Below, in pieces: positions 11,480-22,948 of a DNA stretch of 64,000 bases; the stretch's first letter is position 1, and each line of letters begins with the position of its first letter. The stretch lies in assembly GCA_024114885.1 (NCBI GenBank), contig CP099419.1:744001-808000 (forward strand), in the 5' to 3' direction. The DNA comes from Septoria linicola. Its lineage: Eukaryota > Ascomycota > Dothideomycetes > Mycosphaerellales > Mycosphaerellaceae. The notes below the pieces were generated by a model. That model had not been told where the DNA came from. It saw nothing but the letters and a program-made list of their open reading frames with translations, and ran no database searches. The position numbers and the translations under genes are program-made.

Positions 11480-14400
11480 ACTATATAGCCGCTAATATAT
11501 TCTTTAGGTTCCTACTAGTCGTACTCTTTAGGCTAGCCCTACTAGCAGATTAAGTACTAGCGTACGCTCTTCTTTACTCGAGTTCTAAGGATCTTCTTAA
11601 CTTTCTATTTACCCTAGTAGTCTACGAGTAGTATACTCTCTACCTACGTCTCGCTACCCTTCTAAGGTTCTAGAAGTAATATATAAAATACGTTATAGAT
11701 AAGAGCGTCTAGTAGTAGGGCTAAGTAGTACGCCTACTTTCCTACTACGTTAATTATCTTAAAAGGCCTAGTAAACTTGTCTACTAACTTCTTCGAAGGA
11801 ACCTTTAATCGTAGGTTCTTTATCGATAGTAAGACTATATCGCCGACCTTATATTCCTTAGCCTAATACCTATTATTAAAGTACCTAGCCTACGCCTCGC
11901 TTACTTCTCGCTAGCGTTTACTTAGCGTCTTATAGTTCTTCTTTAATCTTTCTATAGCTTCCTTAGTAGCTAGTACCTCCCTTTTAAGAAGCGCGCTCTA
12001 AGCTTCTCGCCTACTCGTTACTAGCTCTAGATTAAAACTATATAGCGCTATAAATAGTAATACCTTTAGTGTCGTATACGTGCTATTATTATATACGAAC
12101 TCGGCTTATACTAGTAGGTCTGCCTAGTTATCTTGTTACTCTACGTAGTAGATACGTAGGTAAGTCTTAAGCGTCTAATTCGCTCTTTCGGTTTACCTAT
12201 TAGTTTATAGATAGAACGCTATACTTAGCTTACGCTTTATATACGCCTCGTAGTAGAAGTCAGACTAAAACTAACTTATAAATATAGACCCTCTATTACT
12301 AATAATGCCTATAGGCATACTATAATGCCTAATTACTTCTAATATTAAGACTCCTATAAGGTTACTACTAGTATACCTCTTTATAGTTAGGACAAAGATA
12401 ACTATCTTCGTATATCGGTCGATAATAACTAGAATCGTATTATATACATATACTCCTTACTTACTTAGTAGGAGGTCTATAATAAAATCCTAAGTTAATT
12501 CTTAGAATAGACGATCTAGTATAGATAGCGTAGTTAGCTCGCTATATAGTCGATAGCGACGCGCCTTTACCTTCTAGTAACTCCTATAGGATTCTACGTA
12601 TTATACGATATCCTTAGTTATCTCTAGCTACTAGTACTTCCTTCGTACTAGCGAGATAGTCTTATCTTTACTAAAATAGCCTATAAGGGTATTATCGTAA
12701 TATATACGAATTACCTACGTCCGTAAGACGTAGTCCTTAGGTACGTATAGTAAATCGTCTACCTAGAGGTTTCTCTCTCTTATAGTATATTACTCGAACC
12801 GGCCGCTATTACTTATCGCTTACGAGTATACTACGCCTATACTTAGCTTAGCTTATACTAGCGCGCGAGTATATCTAAGGATCAAGTCTAAGCTATTTAC
12901 GTATAGCTCTTCGCTCTTAGCGATTATACCTACTACTCGTATAGGCGTTAAAAACTACTATTATAGGTTAGAGTTAGTACTTCTCTCTATCGAAGAATAC
13001 TATTCTTTATAAGTTATATAGATACGAGCTACGAGCGGTCTACCTACGTCCCTTATACTCCGATTATCCTATAGCTATAACTTAGTCTATAGAGTAGGTA
13101 GTAGGTTAGTTACCTCTACTACCTCCTTAGTATAATCGCTATGCCTCGACGGCGCGTTAGCTAGGTTTCGCTTGCCTGCCTAGTATATTATAACGAAGTC
13201 GAATAGGGCTAGGAATGTAGCCTAATAGGCCTACCTACTAGTTAACTTCTTTACGCTTATAAACCTACGAAGGTTAGTATAGTCGACTAGTACGTCGATC
13301 GTATATAGAGCGCCTTCGAGGTACGGCCTCTACGCTTTAAAAGCCTTAATTACTATAAGAAGCTCCTTATCGTACACCTCGTAATTATACTCTATAGTAA
13401 TTATCTTCCTAGATATAAATATAATAGGGTACTATTTAGACTCGAAGAGTTAGCTAAGGATTATAGTAATTACGAAATCAGAGATATCGCTTTCGACCCG
13501 TAACCTAAGCGTAGGGTTAAAGTGCCTTAGTAGCGGTACTATAGAAAAACGCTTTTTTAACTTAGTAAACGCCTACTCCTCTCGTATAGTCTACTTAAGT
13601 AGGCCTAGCTTCTTACCTACTATAGCGCCCTTAGATAACGCCGTAAGTAGAGATACTACTCTAGAGTATTTAAAAATGAAACGCTAGTAGAAGTTAGTAA
13701 ATCTAAGGAAGGATTAAACCTCTACGAGCGTTATAGGCGTTAGCTACGCTACGATTACGTCTATCCTACGTAGATTTATCGTAACCCCTCCGGTAGTTAC
13801 TACGAAGCCTAGGAAATCGACTTCCTTCTACTAGAATTTATACTTCGCTCTTTAAGTATAGAGCTCGAACTTCTAGAGACGCGTAAGCACGTCGTATACG
13901 TCGCGTATATAGTCCGCGCAGCTCTTACTATAGATAAGAATATTATTAAGGTATACTACGTAGCACGTATCGACTAAACCTACTAGAGCGCGGTTAATAT
14001 ACGCCTAGAACGTAGCTAGAGCGTTAGTTAGGCTAAATAGTATTACCTTATACTAGAAGTAGCCGTAGCGCGTACGGAACGTAGTCTTCTAGTAGTCGCT
14101 AGGCTTGATACGAATCCGATAGTATATATCTATAAGGTCTAGAGTCGTAAACTATATAGCTCCTATAAGCCTATCTAGCGTCTCGCTAATTAAGAGGAGT
14201 AGGTGCCTATTCTTAATAGTAATTTCGTTTAACTCTTAGTAGTCGATATATAGCCTTAGTTTACTATCTTTCTTTAGTATAAATAGGATAGGCGTACTCG
14301 CCTCGCTAACGCTACGCTCGATCTAATCGTACTTAAGGCCTATAGTAAGGTATTTCTTTAATTCCTCTAGCTCCTTGCCCGACTAGTAGTATAGCGGCCT

Positions 14401-16290
14401 AAATAGTAGAACGGTGCCTAGGCGTAGCTTAATCGTATACTCCGCGCTATCTACTAGCTTACTTCTTATCTCCTCTATTAGGTTTAGAACGTTAGAGAAC
14501 TATTAGAACTTAGAGAGAAGAGGGTTAACCTCTTCGCCTATCTTACTTATTACTACTATATATATAGTTAGTATATACTTCAAGTCCTTAAGAAACTTAT
14601 AGGCTTCCCTAACCTTAATATTTTTAAAAACATTACTATAGGTCTACTTATCCGAGCTACTATCGACTCGTATACGATAAGTACGCCTCTATAGCTAACC
14701 TAAGATTATATTAGGGGTTAGTATATCGTAGGTATAAAAGATTACGCCTACTATACGCTCTACCTCTATAGAGTCTACGAGCCGTACGCGTATATAGTAT
14801 ATACTATAATAATACTCTAATTCTCTAGTAAATAAGGTAGCTAGGGGCAAGGTAGTATTAGTTCGAATCGTAATACTGTATTATAAGACAAAGGATCTTA
14901 ATACTACGTTAATATTAGCGGTATCGTTAAGGAGGAATTAGGCTAGCTTAAGCCTATCCTACGTCTCGACTACGCCTTCTAGGTAAGTCGTATTTACGAC
15001 TTATATAAGGAGGTATATATCGCTACTAAGTTCGGTATCTAGAGATCGTAGTCCTTCTCTAACACCTTCTCTTTTTTTAGCGTCTCTATAGTAACCTTAC
15101 GTACCGACGGCTTCTTACTATCGTCTCGAGCGCTTTAGTTAAGGTAGATAGAATTAGTACTAATATGCCCCTTCTACTTATAGCTATAGTATTCTAAATA
15201 CTTATAGCCTATAATAGAGCGAGTAGAACCTTTGTCGCTAGAGCGACGCGTACTATTCCCTTCTAGACTATCGTCTCGCCTACGCGTAGGAGTATCGCTC
15301 TCTACGCGCTTACGCTTCGAGTACGTATCGCGCTCGTAGTCCCTATTACTCTAGCTTCCGCCCTAGTTATACTGTATAGGAATTACCCTATTAGCTTACT
15401 CTAGGCGCCTTACTAACGTAACTAAATTAGCGCGCTTACTAGGCACGGTATAATTCTTAATAATCTCTCGTTAAAGCGCTAGCTTTAACTTTATAAGGAG
15501 CTAGCGTACTAGCTACGCTTCGCTATAGTCGCCTAGTTAAGACTCTAAGTAGCCTAGCTCTATAGCGAACTAGCGTACTCTTTAGCCCTTACCCTATTAG
15601 GCCTTCTTATACTCGACTATTATAAGGATCGTACGATTCGCTTAATCCTCGATAACGTTATAGATAAAGCGCTTAAACTTAGTCTAAGTATAGTCTAGAG
15701 GTATTACCTTAGAGTGTTCGTTATACTAGGTCTCCTACGCCTCGCCTACGAGCTATATAATACTATATAGGACCTTCGAATCCTCTATAATAAACTCTTA
15801 TAGACTATTAAGGAAGATTACTTTAAGGCTACGAATAAACTCCCTCGCCTCTTAGACTATCTCGCTCTAGAAGGTATAAGGTTCCCTAACTTTAAGACCT
15901 TTATATTATATATACGACGCGCTATCGTAAAGTATACTACCTATAATACTAGCGGTAGCGTTATCTTTAGGATCGCTAATATCGAGAGTACTAGGAGTAC
16001 TCGAGGATAGAGATTCTAACTCTATAAGGAGCCGATTATTCTCTCGTCGTAGAGCGCGTACCTCTAAGTAACGACGTAGTTCCTAGTTCTTAGCCTTAAG
16101 CTATATACGCTCTACGTACGTACTATCTTCGGTTATACTAGTAGACCTCTACTCCTAAATCTCGTTAGTATCTATAGGATTACCTTATACGTCTACTTCG
16201 CCTATTACGAGCTCTAGCGGCGCTATACCTACGTTACGTCGGAGAGCTATAGGCCTCTATAGATTACTACCCTCGAAAGGAGAAGATTTA
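11480..16290 (-). pseudogene. Inner Gypsy gag-pol relic
   Basis: Read on the minus strand from right to left: gag (about 16,280-15,000), protease/RT (about 14,900-13,700), RNase H (about 13,500-13,300), integrase (about 12,800-12,000) and a chromodomain (about 11,610-11,490, with a 'KVKKILRTRVKKERTL' core). The reverse transcriptase region around 14,200-14,330 gives the 'KLRLYIDY' and 'TIKNRH' blocks. It is disrupted by TAG/TAA codons. Confidence 0.8.
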
Positions 16291-16294
16291 GAAT

Positions 16295-16466
16295 TATAAA
16301 AAGGGTATATAGTAATATATAGAGCGCCCTCCTAATAAGACTATTAGGATATCGTAAGACTAAATCTTACCTCCTTTCGGATATATACGCGTACTATAGT
16401 TATACCGTACGCTAAGCCTACGAGCCTAAGGCGGGTCTTAGCCTTTAACCTTACCTAGCTCTTATA
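16295..16466 (-). repeat. Inner Gypsy LTR, right copy (5' LTR of the minus-strand element)
   Basis: This 172-bp sequence is the partner of 9,805-9,976. The CTATA target duplication follows it immediately. Confidence 0.9.
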
Positions 16467-17000
16467 CTATAGGAGCGCTAGAAAGCTATAACTAACGCGT
16501 AAGTAAAGTACTATAACTCTCGGTATAAACTCTAGTAGTATAAGGTAGAAGACCTTATACTTTTATCTACTAAAAACCTTAACTTAAATAGGCTAAGTAA
16601 GAAGCTAGTAGAGAAGTTTATTAGTCTATATCGAGTAATTAGCGTTATAGAGGCGTAGGCGTATCGCCTAGCTCTACTAAGTACTATATATATCTATAAT
16701 ATCTTCTATATTTCTCTTCTTAAACTATAGCGAGGACTAGACGAAGTATAGGCGCGGAGTATACTACTCGCGAACGATAAGAGCGAATAAGAGGTAGAGA
16801 AGGTCTTAAAAACTAGAAAGGTTAAAGGATAATAGTAATACCTTATAAAATAGCGATATTAGCTAGAAGAGTATAATACCTAGGAATTAGTAGAGAACGT
16901 TAACGAGTATAAAGCGCTAGACGAGTTCGAAGTATAAGCGAAACGCGTACGACGCGCGTAGAAAAACTATATTATAAGACGTATATATAGAAATTAGAAA
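16467..17000 (+). pseudogene. Outer Gypsy pol C-terminus with chromodomain
   Basis: After the second CTATA the outer integrase frame resumes. A 'LLSTKNLNLNRLSKKLVEKF' segment precedes 'YRVISVIEA.AYRLALLST' near 16,630-16,680. A chromodomain-like segment follows near 16,790-16,920 (EVEKVLKTRKVKG, then LIKWRY.LEEYNT.E). Chromovirus pols end this way. The chromodomain is known in this family to direct integration to marked chromatin. Confidence 0.8.
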
Positions 17001-18389
17001 GAGAGAAAATTATAGAGACCTAGTTCTATAATTATAACTATAACGCGTAAGCGCGCTATAGCTAAACTATCTTAGCCTTTATAGGCTTAGAGTATCTTAG
17101 TTATTACTAGCGCTACGCTAGTAGAGTAGTATCGTAGTTAGTACGCCTTAGACGCGATAAGTACGCGTATCGCTAGACTAAACTAGTTAGACTCTTTACT
17201 AGAGCCGTCTTACTTATCTTCGTTACTAAGAGCTTTACTAGCGAAGGTAGTATTAGTAGTAGTTAGGTCGATACCTACGTAGCGGCCGTACTACGCGTGC
17301 GATTAGTATAAGAAACGAAATAGTATCGAGTATAAAACGCCTAACTTACCTTATAAGTAATCTAATATAGACTAGTAAAAGTATAGTCTAATAACTATAA
17401 GGTAGCGATAGATACCTTAGAGAGACCTACGCTCGTAGCGCCTACGCCTCTACTACGTAGTACCTTCGTCTCGCCGATATAGCGCGAGGCGTTATACTAG
17501 GTAGTAGAGAGGACCTAGTTAAGATAGGCTTAAGTAGTAGTAAGGGATTCTAGAAGGTCTACGTATAGCGTAGAGTCGGCGTCGACGTTACGGTCGTACT
17601 AATCGATCGTATAGCGTACGAAGATCGTAGCGTTATAAGTACCTATAGTAGCTAGTAGGATAGGGTCGTAGTAGTAGTAACTATGCCTAGTAAGAGAGTT
17701 AGTTAAGAGGCGTATACGAAGCGTAAGGAAGACGTACCTATAGCGACTATAGCGGCGAGCTAACTAGCTAAAGGTAGTACTATAGCTATTAAGTAGAACT
17801 AGTATTATAAGAGTTAGTATCGAGTCGTATATACGAGGTAGCTAAAGAGCGAGCGAAGCTTAGAGATAGCGTATACTACTTAAGTTATAGATCTAGTAGG
17901 TATAGCGAGTATAGCCTCGAGTAGTCTAACTCTTTCTCTTACTAGAGGAGAAGGTAGACGGCGGTATTACGTAGCGCTTACGTTACTTAGAGTCGTCGTC
18001 GTCGTCGTAGTTACGCTACTTATATAAAGCGCTTATATTAAAGGTAAGAAAGATACTACCTCTTAGCTAGTCGGATAGAGATTCTATATTAGATAAAGAA
18101 AAAAGAAAGATAAGCGAAGCGAGCGCGAAGCGTACGATATTTATATATAAGAATTAGAAGCGGTAGTTATAAAACGTAACCTACTTTATATAAATTCCTA
18201 AAGAGGAAAAAGTAAAGCCGATAATAATCGTAACTAATAATAAGAAGACTAATATTTATAAGAGGAATACCTATACTACGTATACGTTTACCCTATATAA
18301 TACTTACGTTAATAAACCTATAATAGAGTAGAAGGTTATTAAAGACTCTCTAGCGTATTAGGATAATACTATAGAAGAGAAAGGATAAT
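17001..18389. other. 1.4 kb between chromodomain and 3' LTR of outer Gypsy
   Basis: No known domain is visible. A short GTC-type repeat lies near 17,995-18,014. On the minus strand around 17,200-17,300 a Ser/Thr/Asn/Asp-rich frame (TTTNTTFASKALSNEDK) has only TAA/TAG stops. It might be an antisense ORF like the one in the inner element, but this is weak. Confidence 0.35.
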
Positions 18390-18594
18390 TATAAGAGCGT
18401 AGAGTAAATAGTCGAAGTAAAGGAAGGCTACTTATCTTACTACCTCGCCTTAGTATACTAGCTTATACTAAGTATACTTAGTATATAGGTATTTTATACG
18501 CGACGTACGCGCTCTATATTAGAACCTATAAGAATTAGTCTATAGTCTTAACGATAGTTAAGGGCGTTCTATACGTTACTATATACTCTTTATA
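18390..18594 (+). repeat. Outer Gypsy 3' LTR (205 bp)
   Basis: It matches 4,810-5,014. ATAAC (18,595-18,599) follows as the right target-site duplication. Confidence 0.9.
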
Positions 18595-18929
18595 ATAACC
18601 TCGCTTACGAAAGCGTTAAACTTAGCTATAGCGACTTTTTTATATACCTTAGACTTTAGAAGTACTATCTACTTTACTAGTAAGTATCTTACTTTAGTCT
18701 TCTCTAGCTCTAGTATCTACTCGTCTAAGGTAGTAAGCTTCTCTATAAGTATTATTACGCTATTATTCGTAGAGCGATAGTATTACTAAGCGCTAATATT
18801 AAGTATAATAGTAGTATATACAAGCGAGCTAGCGTTCCTTCTAGCGTAGGCTCTAATCGTACCTAGTTAGGCGTTTATAGTAGAAAGTATATAGAGTATA
18901 AGATTATTAGTATTATAGAAAGGCGTTTA

Positions 18930-18930
<1 letters not shown>

Positions 18931-18975
<45 letters not shown>
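18931..18975. repeat. (AGT)15 microsatellite
   Basis: Fifteen perfect AGT triplets lie inside the RIPed block. Read as TAG, this is what a CAG (polyglutamine-type) repeat would become after RIP at every CpA, though a native AGT repeat cannot be excluded. Confidence 0.9.
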
Positions 18976-18976
<1 letters not shown>

Positions 18977-19439
18977 ATTTACTTTAGAAAAGAGTAGTTA
19001 TATATCGAGGTAATATAAGGTTTACGTATCCTACTAGCGTTACTAGACGAGGCTCTAGTAGATACTACTTAAAGTAGTACGAGCTTCACTTTCCTCGAGG
19101 CTCTAATACGAGAGCCTAAAGTCTAATAAGGCCTTATCTCTTAATACTAGAAGTAACTTCGACTTAATAACTAAGCTCGTACTCCCTAATAGGTAAAAGT
19201 TCTTAATATAATACTCTAGGCTCTTATATTAAAGTAAAAGAAATAAGTATACTAGTACGTACTCTAATTTATATTTACTTATATAAGTATATCTATACTT
19301 TTCTGTTTCCTTATATATAAAATCTTAGTCGCTTCTCTAACTTTCTATTCTTTACTAACTACTAACTATTATATTACTAACTACTTTCTAAGTCGAATAA
19401 CTATTTCTACTAACTACTATAACGTATACTACGCGCGTC

Positions 19440-20577
19440 TTATAATAGAGTAAGTAACGAGCTATCTTATAGTAGTTACTACGCGACGTTAATTATTAAA
19501 TAGAGAGTTATAAGCGCGTATCGCGTCGTTATAAATAGATATCGAGAAGAAGAAGTCGAAGTATAATAAAGACGCTACTATCTTCGAGACTATACGTGCT
19601 AAGAACGTATAGAAGATAGAAGGCCTCGTTACTATAGACGAGAGTCTACGCCTTAATAGCGTAGAGATTAATAAGTTAAAGGCCTATAGTATAAAGATAT
19701 AGGTATTCGTAGATTAGCTCTCGTCTCGAGAAGTTTAACTAACTATTCCTAGACGAAGTAGATATAGGCCTTATACTCGAAGCTCTAGAAGATATAGACC
19801 CTTATCTAGTAGTATATTAGAGAGTAGGAAGACGTTAAGTATAAGGCTAACTCTATACTCTAGAGTAGTCTATCGCGCGCTATAAATATATTTCTAAAGG
19901 TAAGCTATATCGAAGCTATACCTAGTCTTAGTAACGAAGTAATTACTAAAGCTTAGATAGATATTAAGGCTCTTAAAAGCAAAGATAGTCTAGGCTTTAT
20001 AGCCTATAAGAAGAAGCTTAGCTACGATAAAGAGTAGTTATAGCTAGCGTAGTAGGCTATAAGACTAAGTATTAATAATACGCTACTATTAGGCTCTTTA
20101 CGTACGCTAAAGCTACTAGTTAAGAGTAATAGAGTAGGCTCGAAGCGTTTAGCTAAGAGAGATCTCGAGTCTTCGTAGTAAACGAATAAGAAGACTAAGA
20201 AGAATCCTATTACTAAGGATAATAGTAGGCCTATTATTAAGAAGGAGGGTACTATAAAGGCTCTACCTACTTAGAAGAAGCGTCTTAGTATAGGCTCTCT
20301 TCTCCTCGATAAAGGACGTATAATATCTAGTAATAGTAGTAGTGTTCTAGGCTCTATTCTAGTAAAGAGTTCTACTAGTCGACGCTCTACTTCCTACGCT
20401 ACTCTTTAGGTATCCCTACCTACTAGTCGTAGCTCTCGTCTAGAGTAGAATAGTACTCTAGCGCCTATACCTCGTAATAGTATAGCTACCTAGAATAGAG
20501 CTACTAACTATACTAAACGCGTAGTCTCTCCTAAACGTAACTCGAGCTCTCGTAGGCGTAGTAGTAGTAGTAAGTAA
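19440..20577 (+). pseudogene. RIPed plus-strand ORF with serine-rich basic C-terminus
   Basis: From about 19,740 to the stop at 20,575-20,577 one frame is closed only by TAG/TAA. It reads as a basic protein: 'KALKSKDSLGFIAYKKKLSYD' near 19,965-20,030, 'NTLLLGSLRTLKLLVKSNRV' near 20,085-20,145, then Lys-rich and Ser-rich stretches ending SSSRRRSSSSK. A related frame just upstream (about 19,540-19,700, 'KKKSKYNKDATIFETIRAKN') may be an earlier exon or a shifted part of the same ORF. I recognise no family. It lies in the older layer outside the Gypsy elements. Confidence 0.45.
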
Positions 20578-20800
20578 TTAGCTCCTCTATATATAAGTTT
20601 ATATTTACGCCTTCTCTACGATACTCTAAGATAGAGCCTTTATATTAGTTAGAAAGTGCCTCGACTCTTACGACTCTATAATTAGCTTAGCTAGACAGCT
20701 ACGAGGCGTTATTACTAAGATAATACTATAGCTTATAGATAGCTTATAGAAAATGTTTCCTTCTTAGCCTTACTTCTAGCTTCTTCTAACGTCTATCTTT

Positions 20801-20918
20801 ATAGTATATATAAGGCCTGATTTATAGTAATATCCTCTCTATTACTCTTACCTCTAACTTCTTCTTTTATAGTATACATGAGGCCTGATTTGTAGTGATG
20901 TCCTCGTTGTTACCCTTA
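20801..20918. repeat. Imperfect direct repeat at RIP boundary, one copy RIPed
   Basis: Two ~50-bp copies (about 20,801-20,850 and 20,869-20,918) share AGTATA..T.AGGCCTGATTT. The first reads TATATAAGG, TTTATAGTAATATCC. The second reads TACATGAGG, TTTGTAGTGATGTCC. Most differences are CA-to-TA or TG-to-TA, so the left copy looks mutated and the right copy spared. Confidence 0.8.
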
Positions 20919-21337
20919 TTAATACGCTAGTATATAGACAACACCTCTTAACGATTCGAGACATGATGGCGTAGAAAGAACAAAGGTGAGACGTTTGCAC
21001 GGCACGATGCCGTGCAGAATTTGCCAAGCACGGGACAGGCCGTCGAGCCTTAGCACATCTGCGCAGATCACGCATACACAGCCTACTTCCCAAGTGCCAG
21101 CAAAGGATGCTCTACAACGGACATTACTCTCCACCAGGTTGGACTAATCAGCTCGATGTGAGTTGAGCCCAAGCATATAGACCCTGTAATGGGCCGACTC
21201 TTCAATGGTCAACAAGTTATTTATTATGATACAATCTGAGATAACGTGTGTATGACTACCTCTTTCTGTACATACATGTTGAAGTAGCACTAATCAGCTC
21301 TGCGGAGGTGATGCTGAAGGCTGCCACGATCGCCAGC
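20919..21337. other. Junction between repeat block and genes
   Basis: Composition is normal and CpA/TpG are back. Short overlapping frames on the minus strand (20,854-21,134) show no domain and begin in the repeat. I see no gene here. Confidence 0.5.
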
Positions 21338-22366
21338 TCAAGCAGACTCCTTCTTCGTGTCAACATAGCCCTCCACTGTCTCCAGCAGCCTTCTAGCGCT
21401 TTCGCCTTGGCTACTCAATTCGCCATACCAAGCATCGTACTCATCCCACCACCACGAGTGTGTAACACTGTCTCGTCCCCGATAGCCCTGCCCACCTCGC
21501 TTCTCCCAAGGCTTGTCGACGATGTAGTGTAGTATCTTTACCTCATCATCTCTCCAAGATGCCGAGTGCCAGTATCTATGCGTTTTCACAGCATTGTACT
21601 GCCAACCAAGAGGCTTCCACTGGCCCTCGAAGAACACATCTAGAAAATTCTGGTCTGGAAATGCAAAAGTTTCCACTCTCGGATCTGTTACTCGGAACGC
21701 ATCCATCTGCTGCCAAATCTCACGCGAGGGAGTGCAGACAAACACGCCAGAGTTCAGCAGTTTGTACGTGCTCTGTTGAGCAACTGTTTTTGGTTTGGGA
21801 GCCGGCGCTTCTAACGCCGAAGGATGTACAAGAGAAGTACAAGGACAGTTCTCTACATTCCACTCTGGAGACGCCCATGGATCGTTATCAATATTGCATA
21901 CGCATGCGTGGTGAGCCAGGATCCAGTGTGGTGTCGGCCGTGAGATTTTGAAGATATCGTCCGGGTTTCGAAAGATCATTATGTCAGCGTCGAGGAAGCA
22001 CACGTCTTTGGGGGTACAAGGTAATTTCAGTGAAGTCAAGACATTCTGATCCTTAATAGGTTCGAATGCTCGGAGTTTGGTCAACGTATCGTCGAAGCGG
22101 GATGTGATAGTCTTGAGATTCTTTGGGAGAGCTATTGGTTCCACGAGCTGTTGCCGACATAGTGGATACTGGATTGCAAGATCCTCCAAGCATCTCACGC
22201 AGTCGTCAGGTAGAGCGGATGTGTATTGCACAACAATAGGGTGGACAGAACCGTGTTTGTAGAGCGAATGCACAAGCAATACCACGCCCGGCAAGTAGGA
22301 CGCTCTCGTGATTAGTGTAATCCAGATGCGTGATGGATCTTCTTGACAAGCTTCGAGCTTAGGCAT
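21338..22366 (-). CDS. GT8-like glycosyltransferase (glycogenin/galactinol synthase type)
   Basis: This single-exon 342-residue protein has features of glycosyltransferase family 8, Mn-dependent retaining enzymes that use nucleotide sugars. The N-terminal 'ITLITRASYLPGVVLLVHSL' segment fits the family's first strand and helix. 'VCFLDADIMIF' near residue 125 carries the DxD metal and nucleotide site. 'LLNSGVFVCTPS' near 205 and 'PDQNFLDVFF' near 237 are further family blocks. 'KILHYIVDKPWEK' near 278 is the HxxGxKPW-like block with the Gly replaced. No signal peptide or membrane segment is seen, so it is probably cytosolic. It is divergent from the NRPS-like gene with 582 bp between the start codons, so the two may share a promoter. 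The acceptor could be glycogenin itself, inositol or a small metabolite, and cannot be decided here. Confidence 0.88.
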   Translation of the reverse strand: MPKLEACQEDPSRIWITLITRASYLPGVVLLVHSLYKHGSVHPIVVQYTSALPDDCVRCLEDLAIQYPLCRQQLVEPIALPKNLKTITSRFDDTLTKLRAFEPIKDQNVLTSLKLPCTPKDVCFLDADIMIFRNPDDIFKISRPTPHWILAHHACVCNIDNDPWASPEWNVENCPCTSLVHPSALEAPAPKPKTVAQQSTYKLLNSGVFVCTPSREIWQQMDAFRVTDPRVETFAFPDQNFLDVFFEGQWKPLGWQYNAVKTHRYWHSASWRDDEVKILHYIVDKPWEKRGGQGYRGRDSVTHSWWWDEYDAWYGELSSQGESARRLLETVEGYVDTKKESA

Positions 22367-22948
22367 GGCCAGCAGCGTTGATCAGCCAATATGTAATGTG
22401 TCGCGAGCTGCCCAGTAGTGGCTGACTCGCCAGTTAATCTTGATGCAGATGCAACGAGGGGCTAGATGTACCACGATCGACATGCTGGGAAGCGATTACT
22501 TCTTGCAAGACAAATGCAAGTATTCGTCGAGGACTTCTTGGAAAACAGGATGAGCAGTGTATTACGCCATGAATGATGCACCAGCGACTACATCTTGATC
22601 GTGGCTTGCCTCCCGCTCGGACCCATAGCTTGTGTGACAGGTCCACCAATCACTGCACGAAGCTGAAACCGGACCCGAGCTGTCGACATAGGCTCTAGCC
22701 AAACTTGATTAGCCACCCTCTTCTTCACCACTCCCGCAGCCCCAATGACTTTTCTGCACAGCTCTTTGGCCAGAGAATGTACGCGTCATGTGCTGTTCTT
22801 GTGTATGCATACCGTTGCCGAGAAGTGTGCCTGGCAGGCACGTTGCCGGGGATGCAATTGCACGTCTGTCCCTTGGAAACCGCCCTTTCTGCCACAGACG
22901 ACTTCTCGTGCCCAGAAGTATCTCACCAGGCTGAACATTTGATCAGCT
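22367..22948. promoter_or_regulatory. Shared divergent promoter region
   Basis: The 582 bp between the start codons of the GT8-like and NRPS-like genes must hold both promoters. It contains no reading frame with domain support. Divergent arrangement often goes with co-regulation in fungal gene clusters, but I found no single motif that proves it. Confidence 0.5.

Larger units (their letters stand above)
9805..16466 (-). mobile_element. Inner Gypsy chromovirus, minus strand, nested in the outer one
   Basis: The element is 6,662 bp, bounded by 172-bp LTRs (9,805-9,976 and 16,295-16,466) and the duplication CTATA. Its pol reads on the minus strand. Reverse transcriptase lies around 13,900-14,350 (reverse complement gives a 'TIKNRHLLLLIS.TLDRL'-type segment). 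Integrase lies around 12,100-12,700 and a chromodomain around 11,490-11,610. Gag lies to the right, up to about 16,280. Next to the right LTR, on the minus strand, is ATTCTAAATCTTCTCC, similar to the outer element's primer site. It carries an extra plus-strand ORF relic (10,345-11,179). It is RIPed and dead. Confidence 0.9.
4810..18594 (+). mobile_element. Outer Gypsy chromovirus, RIPed, carrying a nested insertion
   Basis: Two 205-bp LTRs (4,810-5,014 and 18,390-18,594) are flanked by ATAAC on both sides. Between them, in order on the plus strand, are gag with a CCHC knuckle near 6,164-6,208, a protease region, reverse transcriptase, RNase H, integrase, and (after the nested element) a chromodomain. 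The total is 13,785 bp. Removing the inner element and one target duplication leaves about 7.1 kb, a normal size for a fungal chromovirus. The LTRs differ at only a few positions, and at least some differences are RIP-type, so insertion was followed by mutation rather than long neutral decay. All coding frames are closed by TAG/TAA. Confidence 0.9.
1561..20868. repeat. Heavily RIP-mutated repeat block
   Basis: Across this interval CpA and TpG dinucleotides are nearly absent, TpA (TAG, CTA, TAT, ATA) is extremely common, and CpG is kept (many cgta, tacg and gcgc strings). This is the signature of fungal RIP-type C-to-T change at CpA. Every recognisable reading frame is closed by TAG or TAA, essentially never by TGA. 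The block holds nested LTR elements and older coding relics, listed separately. Normal composition resumes abruptly after about 20,870. Confidence 0.9.
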
